Part shown: one piece after another, positions 10,101 through 22,100 of the stretch
Layout of the letters: the number at the start of each line of letters is the position of its first letter
Position numbering within the stretch: the stretch's first letter is position 1
Assembly (NCBI GenBank): GCA_024291935.2
Contig: CM044310.1
Location: 114,834,213 to 114,898,212, forward strand
Length of the DNA: 64,000 nucleotides
DNA from: Okapia johnstoni
Taxonomy: Eukaryota > Chordata > Mammalia > Artiodactyla > Giraffidae
Reading direction: 5' to 3'
Made by a program: the position numbers and the translations under genes
The notes under the pieces: generated by a model
Told to the model about the DNA's origin: nothing
Databases searched by the model: none
The model's input: the letters and a program-made list of their open reading frames with translations, nothing else

Positions 10101-13100
10101 AAAAGACCCTGGTGCTGGGGAAGATTGAAGGCAGAAGGAGAAGGGGATGACAGAGGACGAATTGGTTGGATGGCATCATCGACTCAGTGAACACGAGTTT
10201 GAGCGAGCTCTGGGAGATGATGAAGGACAGGGAAGCCTGGCATGCTGCAGTGCGTGGGGTCACAAAGAGTCAGATACGACTGAACAACAATATGCAAGAC
10301 AGCATGGGGGAGACGTTGAGAGAGGGAAAGAAAAGCACAGATCCTGGTTAAAACTGAATTTGGATCCCCAGTGCTGGGCGCCTGTTAGCTGTGAGATCTT
10401 GGACATCTTTGCTGAACTTCAGTTTTTTTCCTTTCTCAAGGTAGGCATGAGTCCTTTCCTCTGGAAACATAATGGCCCACACTGGGGCCCGTGGAGCCAC
10501 CTTGCCTTTTAGGGAGAGAAACTGTATGGAGCATTTAGAGTGTGTGTGCTTTCTGAGAGAGAAAAATGGTGAACCATAATCAAGGTTTCAGTGAGGCAGT
10601 GTATGTACATATCTAGTTCAGTGCCTGGTACTCTGTGGATAGTAACTATTATTGTTACTGATAGACTGTACATAATATGTCATAATGTGATTTTACATTT
10701 ATTTGCTGTAGAGAGGCATATAACCTTTTTTTTTTTTTTTTCAAGATTTTCTTATGTGGACCGTTTTTAAAGTCTTTATTGAATTTCTTACAATATTGTT
10801 GCTCTTTTATGCTTTGATTTTTTGGCCCTGAGTCATATGGAATCTTAGCCCTCAGACCAGGGATTGAACCCAAACTTCCTATTTTGGAAGTGTGGAGTCT
10901 TAACCACTAGACCACCAGGGAAGTCCTGAGAGGCATATAACTTCACGAGCATACTCTGGAGCAGTATTGCACAAGTTGATATCTGCTTTGCTAAGATCCC
11001 ACATGCCTCGCCGTGGCATGGCCAAAAAAACCACCCAGAAAATACAGTTTTTGAATGCCAAGCACTGTTCTGAACAACTTATGTGTATTAACTCTGCAAG
11101 GTTGGTAGTATTATTAGTCTCATTTTACAGATAAAGGAAGCTGAGAATGGCAGACAAAATAATGCCTGCTGGGTAGCTGTTTTATCTTCAGCAAGGTCCC
11201 TAAGAACTCCGTGCCTCAATGGGTTAGTTTCCTGTTGGCAGCTGTAATGATTACCACAGATTTAGTGGCTTACAACAGCCCAAATTCTGGAGGTCAGAAG
11301 TTTGGAATCTGTTTCCCTGGGCTAAATGAAAATCAAGGTGTTGGCAGGGCTATGCTCTCTGTGGTGGCTCTGGGAAGAATTTGTTTGCTTGATTTTTCTA
11401 ATGTCTAGAAGCCACCTGCATTCCTTGACTTGTGGCCCCTTCCTTCATCTCCAAAGCATCTTCAAGCCTCTCTTCTCTGAGCAAAGCCCCTGCTTTTGTC
11501 ATCACCTCACCACCTCTGACCCTCTGTCTCCCTCTCTAAAGGACCCTTGTGATTATTTGGACCCACGTGGAAAATCCAGGATAATTACCCCTGCCCCTCA
11601 CCCCAAATGCTTAATTTGATCACATCAGCAAAATTCCTTCTGTCACAATGAGATTTATTCATGGACCCCAGGAATTAGGGGCATGGACGTGGCGGCATTA
11701 TTTTGTCTGACACTCTCAGCTTCCTTTATCTGTAAAATGAGGCTAATAATGTTGTAGCCATGCGTTCCAGGAAACAAACTCACTCAGAAGGACAATGCAG
11801 ATAGTGGAGTGCAGTTTATTACACTGGTGAGCCCAAGGCAGAGTCTCCTTAGCCAAGGACCCTGGCCAGTTTTAGTGAAAACCTTATATACCCTAAGTGT
11901 ACGTGCCCAAACCCACCTCCCCAAATTCCCTGAAACTAGTCTGAACAAAGGAAAAAAAAAGGTACAATCAAAGTTAACCCGTGATTCATATGCCTTAAGC
12001 CTAGGTAGTTAACAGTGGACAATTATCAATTGGCCTGTGGTCATACCCCAATAAGCATAATAGAATTTATGATTCTATTCGGTTACACAGATAATTAGGG
12101 TGTTCTTTTAGGATATGGAGAGTCTAGGTACGAGCCCTGGGGCTCTTCCATGGCGGGGGCGGGGGGGGGGTCTGGTTTTCCAGTTGGTATGTCGTTTCCA
12201 TAGAGGACTCCGCTTGTGGCTCAGACGGTAAAGCATCTGCCAGCAATGCGGGAGACCCGAGTTTGATCCCAGGGTCAGGAAGATCCTCTGGAGAAGGAAA
12301 TGGCAACCCACTCCAGTACTCTTGCCTGGAAAATCCCATGGATGGAGGAGCCTGGTAGGCTACAGTCCATGGGGTCGCGAAGAGTTGGACACGACTGAGC
12401 GACTTCACTTTCACTTTCACTTTCCATAGATACTGTGCATATAGCTCAAAGTCCACAATCCTGCCCAAGATGAAGTCCTGCTTTCAAGGTGAGGCCTGTT
12501 CTCTCTGTTTCCTCCTTCAATAATACTACCAACCTTGCAGAGTTAATACACATAAGTTGCTTAGAACAGTGCTTGGCATTCAAAAAGTGTTTTTTTGGGG
12601 GTGGTTTTTTTTGCTCTAGTGTGGTGAGGCATGTGGGATCTTAGTTCTCTGACCAGGAATCAAACCCATGACCCCTGCATTGGGAGTGTAGATTCTTAAC
12701 CACTGAACTGCCAGGGAAGTCCCTCAAGTAACTGTGTCCTAGTGTTAACTACTGTTATTTCATTGTGTTTTATGACTGCCTCACGGGCTTCCTGGTAGCT
12801 CAGCTGGTAAATCTGCCTGCAATGTGGGAGACCCCAGTTCAATTCCTGGGTCTAGAAGATCCTCTGGAGAAGGGAATGGCTACCCACTCCAGTATTCTGC
12901 CCTGGAGAATTCCATGGATAGAGGAACCTGGTGGGCTACAGTTCATGAGTTTGCAAAGAGTTGGGCACGACTGAATGACTTTCACTTTGATTTTCCATAG
13001 CAGGTGTGCACCAGGGTGCCGTGGCCTCTGAGCCCACCATCTCAATCACTCTACCTTATTGTTGCCCTTCTCTACTAGCTAGTTCTGTAGGTTACTTTTA

Positions 13101-16100
13101 GCTGTGTAACCACTGTAAGCTAGTTCACCTCTTGGTCCCTGTTTTCTCAGCTAAAGAATAGGGATAACGGTACCAGCTCATGAGATCCTCATGAGGGTTA
13201 GATGATGTCATACACGTGAAGAGTTGAGAACAGCGGTTTGGCAGGTAGTGTGAGTGTTCACTATTTTTTTGTTGTTGTTTTTTTCTTTCTTTTTTTGGTG
13301 ATATTTTGCTATCTACCAGGTTTATGTAATTCTGCTGGGACTTCTTTTGCTGTATCTGTAATGGCTACTGGATTAACAGTGTAATATATTTTCAAGCACA
13401 GTCACAGACGCTAGAGATACTGTGATTTCTGAAGCTTGCTTACACTCTAATGGAGGAATGAGCAGTGAACACATGGAACAAATAGCATAACTCCAGATGT
13501 GGACCTATTTTGGATAAGGTGGCCGGTGTGGACCTCTCTAAGATGGAAACTGTTGAACTGAGACCTGAAGAACAGGTCATGTGATGAGGTAGGGGAAGAA
13601 GCAGAGAGAAGAGCTAATGCCAGAATCCAGCATCAAGCGCTGACGTGGTGGCGCTTTCTAGGATCAAGGACAGCCAGCCGGGCTGTAGGCGATTACCAAG
13701 GGCCAGAGTAGGGTGAGACGGACAGGATTCTCGGTACCAAGCTTGCCTGGGAACCATTGAAGGGACTGAGCAAGGAGAGTGGCATGATCTGGTGTCGGAG
13801 CTCTCTCTTCCTGAGATGGGGACAGTGGCTTGTGGGCGGCAGGGATGGGAGCAGGGAGGCCGGGTATCAGGGTGTTGCAGTTTTACAGGTGAGAAACGGA
13901 GGCCAGGGTAGGATGGTGGCCGATGCTGCCGTGAACATCAGTGTGCCTGGTTTTGGCCCACCTGAGTATTTCTGTAGGCTTGATTCCCAGAAGGGAATTG
14001 CTGCCTTAGAGTGAGTAATGAGAGCCGACGTTCTTTAAGTGCTGACTATGTGCCAGGTACTATTTTAAGTGCTTTTCATGTAATTGAGCCAGAAATAAGC
14101 AGTCATCAGGGCCCTAGAATGGTTAAGGATTAAAAACATACCGTGATATTCGGTGTTGTTGGCAGTTGAATAAAAAAACCTTCTGAGCAGTGAGAGTCTG
14201 TGGGGCTCTGTAGGATGGAGGGATCCTGGAAAGGCCACAGGCTCCATGGAATTTCTGTCAGAGGTGTTTATGTGGAGCAGGCGCTTGAAGACTTCAGAGA
14301 GGACACTCTCCTGAGTCGGTTGTGATAAGGACTTCTTGAGGGAATGGTGTCTGAGTTGGGGTTTGAAGTCTGGAGGAAAGGCTTGACGAGACTGAGGGAG
14401 GAAGACAGGGTGTGCGTGTGCAGCGCTGTGATTTAAAGTCTGCAGGTGGGGCACTGAAGGCGTGTTTGGGAGGAAGCTGGTAGTAGTGGAAGATAAGGTG
14501 GCAGAAATGGGAGAGAGCCAAGACTGAATGGATTTAAATGCCAGCTTAAATTTTTTTTCTCTGTCAGATTTTTTTTTTTTTTTTTTTTGAAAATTAGAAT
14601 CAAATCGATCACTGAGCCCTTTTGTAATTAAGACAGTGGAGATTGAAGAGATGTTCTGGTAACTTTTATTCAGCATCTGATAGTTGGCTGGGCCTACCTT
14701 AGGTGGTTTTTGCACACATTTGACCAGGTCTTTGAGGAGATTTAATGACATAAAGTCAGAATGGGTATCTCCATTTTACAGATGAATGGAATGAGGTTCA
14801 GAGAGATGGCTCAGTTTGCTTGAGTCACCAGTTAGGAAGTGGCAGAGCCAGAATTCAAACCCAAGTCTTCACCCCTGAAGGGCGTTAGTGATGGGCCCCT
14901 CCTGTTGCTGAAGGAACAGCAAGGAGAACAGAGCTTGAGGAGAAGTTAGTGGGTTTGGAGGTATAGATTTCCCAGAAGCAAGCGGGGCCGGTCTGGCTAT
15001 ATCCTTGGGGTAATGGAGCAGCCAAACCAGAAAAGACCATCACTCAGACTAAGAGGGACCCTGAAACCTGGAATTCCAGGTGCAGCAGTGTCGGGGCCAG
15101 GTGAAGGGAGATGAAGAACAGTGACAGCAGAGACCTGGAAGGTACAGCTGAATGCATAGCTGCTCAGCCTGTCTGACGTCAAAGGTTTGATCAGTGCACG
15201 ATATCCTCTTTGGAAACATTGCTTCTTTATTATCTGCTGTTTCTGGAGGGATTGGAGTGCCTCTGAAAGGACACATATCCTCTTTCCTCCTTCCCCCTGC
15301 TGGTATGATGCTCTCAACCTGTGATAAGAGACCCCCCTCATTGCTAGCATCTCTGTTAATTTATCTTGCTTGTATGTCATAAGCCCTTGGCCCAATTACT
15401 CTGGTTAAGTGAAATTGTCGCTTGAAAGGCTCCTCTACTAGGGTGTGTTTGGTAGTGGCAGGGCAGTATAGAAAACCAATAATGAACAAGCTGGGAACCA
15501 GACATATGCCTCTGAGGGAAATGTTGTCAGTGTCCTTTCCCTCCTCCTGATTTTACCCTTTGATCATATCACTGAAGGAAACCCCAGATCTGCATCAAGA
15601 ACCAGTGCAGGACTTGATTTTATCAGCCCTCATCCCCATTCAGGATTTCTAGCTTGATGACGTGCAAGTGTCCATAATTGTTAGAACCATTTTTGGAAAA
15701 GAGTTTCTGCATGTTCTCCCTAATAGTGGTACTATTTGAGAATGGACTCATCTCCTAAATTAGGAGCAGACTCATTGGCCTGCAGACCCTGAATTTATGT
15801 GAGACTGTTCTTAGTTCTTACTCATCCTTGTCAGTGTGAATAATCATAGATTTGCTGCAGAAATATTAATGGGTTTGATTATAAGCTGCTAAGACCTGTA
15901 AGACCCTGATGGGGTTTTTCATGATGCAAACTCTTTATTTCCTTTTTCCAATCGGAAAAATTCTGATTCTGAAACACTTTTCGTTCAGGAATTTCACATA
16001 AGGGATTGTGGACCTCCGCTGCTTTCTGCTGACCTCAGAGTTAAGTCCATACTTTCTGGGATATAGCCTAGCCTCTGATTACTTTCTTTTTAAGCTTCCT

Positions 16101-19100
16101 CTTCTGTCCCTCTACAGACTTAGAATGATATAAACACTTCCCAGATGTACCCTCTTTCGTGCCACCTTGTGTGGAATAGCTTAAATAATGCCCCTTCTCA
16201 CCTCTTCTGCTGTCACACTAGTCCAGGCCATCATCCTCTCTCAACTGTGACACTCTTCTAACCCCCTCCTGCCCCGACTCCATGACTTTCCAGCTTGTTT
16301 AAAGTCCAGTGTCCTGACAGTGCCTTTGTAAGAGCCTTCATGATGTGGCCCCTGCTTCTCTCTACAGCCTCATCTGTCATTCTGCCCTTTGCTCTCCAGC
16401 GCCTCTCTCTCTGCCTTCCTGTTCCTGGAACATGCCACACACTCCTCTGCTTCAGGGCTTTCGCACTTGGCTGTGTTTGGCTGTTTTCTCTACTTGGCAC
16501 GTTCTCCCAAATACTACCTGTGTGCTTGTCCTTCATTTCATTTTAATTTTTGCTCAGCACCTCCGTGGAATGGCCTTCACAATCAGGCTGACAAAAGTAG
16601 CATGGTCCATCACTGATGCACATCACACTTGATTTTCATCACTTTCTGACGTGTTTTGTGTCTGTGTCTGTCTCTACAAATACAAGCTCTGAGAGGGCAG
16701 GGATTGTGTCTGTTTCTTCACTGCTGTATTTCCACACCTTGGAGGGGTACCTGGCGTTGTAGGTGCTCCATAAACAGTTGTTGAATGAGTTGTTCTCTGG
16801 GATAGAGTGGAGCCTTTTTTCCAAGTGGAGGTCTTGGTGCTTAAGTGCATTCAATGAAAACCAAGATTACTTCCCTGTCTTTGTCTTGTTTTGTTCTTCA
16901 ATGATTCGAGGCACTTCCACTGTTCTCTCTCATCCTGTTAACAATGTCTGCCTTGTAGGCTGCGGGCCTCCCGGGTGCTTCTTGTCGGCATGAAGGGGCT
17001 TGGGGCTGAAATCGCCAAGAATCTCATCCTGGCTGGAGTGAAAGGACTGACCATGCTGGATCACGAGCAGGTGAGATGTCCTGTCAACATATCACTGTCC
17101 TTCACAGTCTCCACTCCTCAGTGTGAACACATGGAGATTGCGTGTGTTCCTGCTTGCCCCTTCAGGGCTGTGAAAGAGGAGGGCTGGTGTTAATGACACT
17201 GTAGCCCTGGAAGCTGACAGTGCCAACGCCGGATTTGAATTCACCTCCACCATGTCTTACGTGGTCCGCCAGTGGAGACTCCCGTCCCCTCGCTGGGCTT
17301 GCTTGTCTGTAAAGTGCAGTTACCATCTCCCTTGAAGGGTGATTGGCATCACAGTGCCCCCTAGTGGCAGGAACACCTCACCCAGAAGAAGAATTTGTCT
17401 TGGGTAGAGAGGGTAATAGTGAAGGACAGAGAAGCCTGGCGTGCTGCAGTCCCCTGGGGTCGCAAAGAGTTGGACATGACTGAGTGACTGAACAACAAAA
17501 GAGGGGAAGAGTGGAGACCCAGGGAAGGATGGTTCCAAAACTTGGAGGTCCTTGGTGTGGAAAGAGAGAACACTGAGGGCGTGTGATGTGCTGCTGTCAC
17601 CGCCTCAGCCTGGGGACGAATGCCACTCAGTGTTGGAGTCACCCCTTTCCTCTGAAGTGCAGGGACTGGTGGTGCTTTCTGCTTGGCTTCTGCTGCAAGG
17701 CCTAGCTCCTCTGACTGGTTTTCAAAAGCCTAACGCATGGTTCTCAGTCCCATCTATGCTGAGAATATTCAGGTAGTTATTTAAGAATAAAAGTTCTCCC
17801 GGTGAGTCTAAAAGTCAGGGAGGGTTGAGAAGCCCTGGCTTCATGTAACCTGGTCCCAGTCAGCTTACCCAGCCTGACGCCCATCTCATAAATTTGATAG
17901 TTCACGAACACTCCTCAGTGGTTCTGCCTTTTACAGTTTGCTTGAGCTTTTGTCCCTGACTACAGACATCCCTGGGAGACAGTGCTGCATGATGCAAAAA
18001 CTTTGGAATCATGCAGACTTGGGCTCAAGTCCCACCTTCTGAAGCTGAGCAAGGGCATTAATCTCCCAGAGACTTAGCTTGTACATCTGTAAAATGAAGA
18101 TGTTCATTCTTGCCCCTTAGAGTTCTTCATTTCACTTACATCAGCACGCATCCAAGAACCTCCTGCTGGCTACCTTGGAGTATTCTAGGTAGGGGCAGTA
18201 GAAAAATCCACAAGAGGGACTTCCCTGGTGGTCTGGTGGTTAAGACTCTGGGTGCAGGTTCCATTCCTGGTCGGGGAACTAAGATCCCACATGCTATGTG
18301 GTGTGAGGAGGTGGGGGGGAGGGAGGGATGCACAGGATTTGTTTCCCATTCTCAGTTTTTTCAGAAACCAGAGAAGGCTCCCTGACTCAGGTTGTGTCAG
18401 GGAGACATGAAAGGCTTCCCGGAGTGCTAAACTGAGTCTTAAAAAACAAGTAGAGATTTTTCAAGGTTGGAGGGGCTGTGTTTTAGGCAGGGGACATTAG
18501 CGCAACGTGGTAGAAATGAAAAATAACAAGCAGTTTGGTATTTGTAGAGGGTGAAGCCCAAGGGATGTGGGTGAGGGTGCAGATTGCAGGTGAAGTCCAA
18601 GTCACGAAGGGCCCTCTGGTAAGCTCCACTATAAGCCTTTACTTCTCTAGGTGGTGCGGAGTCATTGAAGAGCTTCAGATGGGCAAGGGGTGGCCTGAGC
18701 TTTGGGCTTTGTGTAGATCACTGATACTGTGTAGAGTATGGATGGCACAAGATATGGGACAGAAGACTGCTTAGAAGGCTACCTTAGTTTAGGGAGAGTT
18801 GGAAAGAGTCTGAGGAATGGCAGTGATGATAGAGGTGGCGAGACGCACCCAGAGGTGAGGGGTGCTTAGGTGGTAGGGTCGGATGGATCCTGTATGGGGA
18901 AGCAAGGAGTAGCTACAGCCGCTGCCATGGACTGGAGGTGCTGGACACTGTGCTTAGAGCGGTAGGTGTAGTGTCATTTAGTCCTCAGAACAACTCTGAG
19001 ATGGAGGGATTATCATCCCTATTTTACACATAAGAAAACGGAAGGAAAGGAGGTGAAGCATGGCCCACCCAAGGTCACAGTAGTAAGTGGGAGCACCAGA

Positions 19101-22100
19101 ACCCAGGCCCCAACTCCTGGCAGAACCCACCTGCTTAGTCCCGTCACCTGATGGCTGCTATCAAGGAAATGTCAAAGATATGAAGACCAGGTTTCTGGCT
19201 CTGGTGACTGGATGGGTGACTGGTGGGCTCATCAGCAAAGACAGCAAATGTAGGAATCAGATATGATTGGTCCCTGGGATCTACAGCAGGAAATATCCGA
19301 CAGACAGTTTAACATAAGACTCACATGGATCAGGAAGCAGTCTGTATCAGTAAAAGCAGTTTGAGAAACAACAGTAGACTTGGGTAGATACTAAAAGGTA
19401 TGGAGTTGGTTTATGGAGCTACATAGAGTGAAAAGGTGAGTGATTCTGGAATGGAATCCTGAAGACAGCTGCACTGAAAAGGGCCCCTATAGAGACTGGG
19501 GTGTCCGGTGGGGGATAAGGAGAGCTGGGAGCTGAGAGGCCAAGGAGTAAGGCCCAGACGACCCAGGTAACCCAGGTAGAGTGTTGAGTAAGTGCATTGC
19601 TTCTAGTTAGGTCCTTGTTTTACATGAAATTTCCTCATATTTGCTCAAAATCACACGTTTAAGTCCTTGAGCCAGGATTTGAATCACAGATTCGAATCCA
19701 AGCTTAATTATTCCAGAAACCACTATGATGCACAATCTCTCTGTGTTGTAAGATCCCAGGATGGGTCATGGGTACTGTTAGACGGCTGGCCTGAAGCGGG
19801 AGGAGGACCAGCCCCATATGCTTGGAGGAAAGATCGTAGGGAGAGTGTGTGCTGTGCATAGTTGGCAGGAGAGCAGGATTTCCTCTACTGAGCCCAGTCT
19901 TGGTGAAGGTGGTGAGGTCATCCATGGAGATAAATGATCAAATTAGACGTTTGATGTGTGAAGAAATGCATTTTGAACAGTGGAATCTAATCCTGCTTGT
20001 GGCTATCAGGGGATTATATTATCTGTCTTTGAGGCTCTCTTCTGGTGATGTCCGGCCTTCTGAGTGAAATTGTCTCTCTGCTGCAGCCTCTGCTCATCTC
20101 TCCTCCTTTCTGAGTTTTAATTTAAGAGTTCATTTCCAGCATTCTTAATTTGCATTGATTTTTGCATTGGTTTGATTTGAAACCACTTGTAGGCAGGGAC
20201 TGCATCTTTTAAGCTACTTATGTCTTTCTATGAATGCTTCGAGTTGGGCACGTGGTAGGTATTTTTGGTCGATTCTTAGCACTCATGATTATGTCATTTT
20301 GTTGGCAGTTAAAAATTAAGAAAGCATGGACTTTTTTGAGTGAATTTTCGTTATAAACACAAGGGGGTGCTCTTTAACCATCAATGCCCAGTTTAAAAAA
20401 GAAAAAAAAAAAGTTAAATGTCTCTTTTAAAGCCTCAGGAGGAAAGAGTATAGGGAATCTGCATCGGACAAATTCCTGTAGAAACAGTCATAATACAATT
20501 AGATGGTGGATATTTTAGTTACTCTTTAAAATGGGAGAGTTCAGGGTATCTTCCCTAGCAGACCAGTAGTTATGACTGCTTTCCAATGCAGGGAGTTCAA
20601 TCCTTGGTCCAGAAGCTAAGATCCCACATGCTCTTAGCTAAAAAACCAAAACCTAAAACAAGCTACGTTGTAACAAATTCATTAAAGAATTAAAATAAAA
20701 TGGAAAAGTTCATTTGTTATTTCCTGCCAAATGCAAGTATTCAAAAAAAAAAATTCCTTCCCAGGTATCTCCAGAAGACCCCGGAGCCCAGTTCCTGATC
20801 CGTACTGGGTCTGTTGGCCGAAACAGGGCTGAAGCCTCTTTGGAGCGAGCACAGAATCTCAACCCCATGGTGGATGTGAAGGTGGACACTGAGAATATAG
20901 AAAAGAAACCCGAGTCATTTTTCACCCAATTTGATGCTGTAAGTTTCACAGAGAATGTAAAATCTGCTGTAGGAATTAAGCACTAGTTGTATGTATATTA
21001 GGTCCCCTGGGGTATTAGACTCTCAAATATGAGCTTTTTCCCAATATAGTTTGTAGGCTGTTCTGTTCTTTGCTTTTAGTATTGGGTGGGCCAAAAAGTT
21101 GGTTCGGGTTTTTCTGTACTATCTTAAGGAGAAACCCAAACCACCTTTTTGGGCAACCCAAGCTGTTGCTGTGGTTGGGTGAAGTCTTACTTTGCCTTAG
21201 TGTGTATTGCCTCGTTAGTGTTTGGCCTTAGTTTACTGAGTCGGGGAGGTAAGGCAGACCCAGGCTGTTGAATCTGCTTTAGCTGCTTGTGAGTTGCTGC
21301 CTTTTGGTTTCTTCTTTCAGCATATTTCCCCCAAGACCAGCTTTCATCATTGGTGTTTTGTCTTCCTTCCAGAATCTTTGCACACAGCTTTTATACATTT
21401 CACTGCAAATGTTTTCTTCTGAAAACTTGACAAGTTGGTGATTAATTTCTGTGGCAGAGTCATTTTTTTGTTAGAAATATCAAACTCCAGCTTGTGTTTT
21501 GTCTTTAAAAAGAGCACACCTGATCTTGGTCTGTCTCTCTCTCTTTCTTCCGCACAGCCTCTTTGACCATGTTGCCATGGATAACTAGACAGAATCACTG
21601 TAGTCATAAACCAAATGAAGCATATCCAACCTCATCTGATTTCACTGCCAAATCTCTGCAGAGGTGAAAGGATAAGTTAAATTCTGCTTCAGTGTCTACG
21701 ACCTTTCAGACATGGTTCCCTCTGCCCTGAAAAAGCTTAATAAATGTTGGATAACCGTGTAAGAGTCAGAGATGATCTGCTTGGTTTTTCAATGAAAGGC
21801 CCATTACATGAGAGGTTAGGATTTGAGTTTGGGAGTTTTGGTTTCCATGCCGTTGTATCTCATTCGTGCATGTATTCAAATATGGGCTTCAAAGGATGGT
21901 TCATCTGTGCATTTTGTCCCTTTAAGATTTTTTTCACTCTGTTTTATAAGTCCAGGTATTGGAACATTTTCCATTTGGACATAAGTCATCTTTCATTTCT
22001 TTATCCATAGCAACCACATTTGGTTTACTCTAGGTGTCCTTGAACTTCTAGCCACTAAAGCTTTGTTAGAACTGAAACAACGGGTTGTTGCTTGTATTAA

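Noticed and set aside
14065..14751. 228-codon open frame on the minus strand
   Set aside because: It is antisense over MIR and L2-like remnants, includes a poly-Lys run from a T-tract, and shows no protein family signature.
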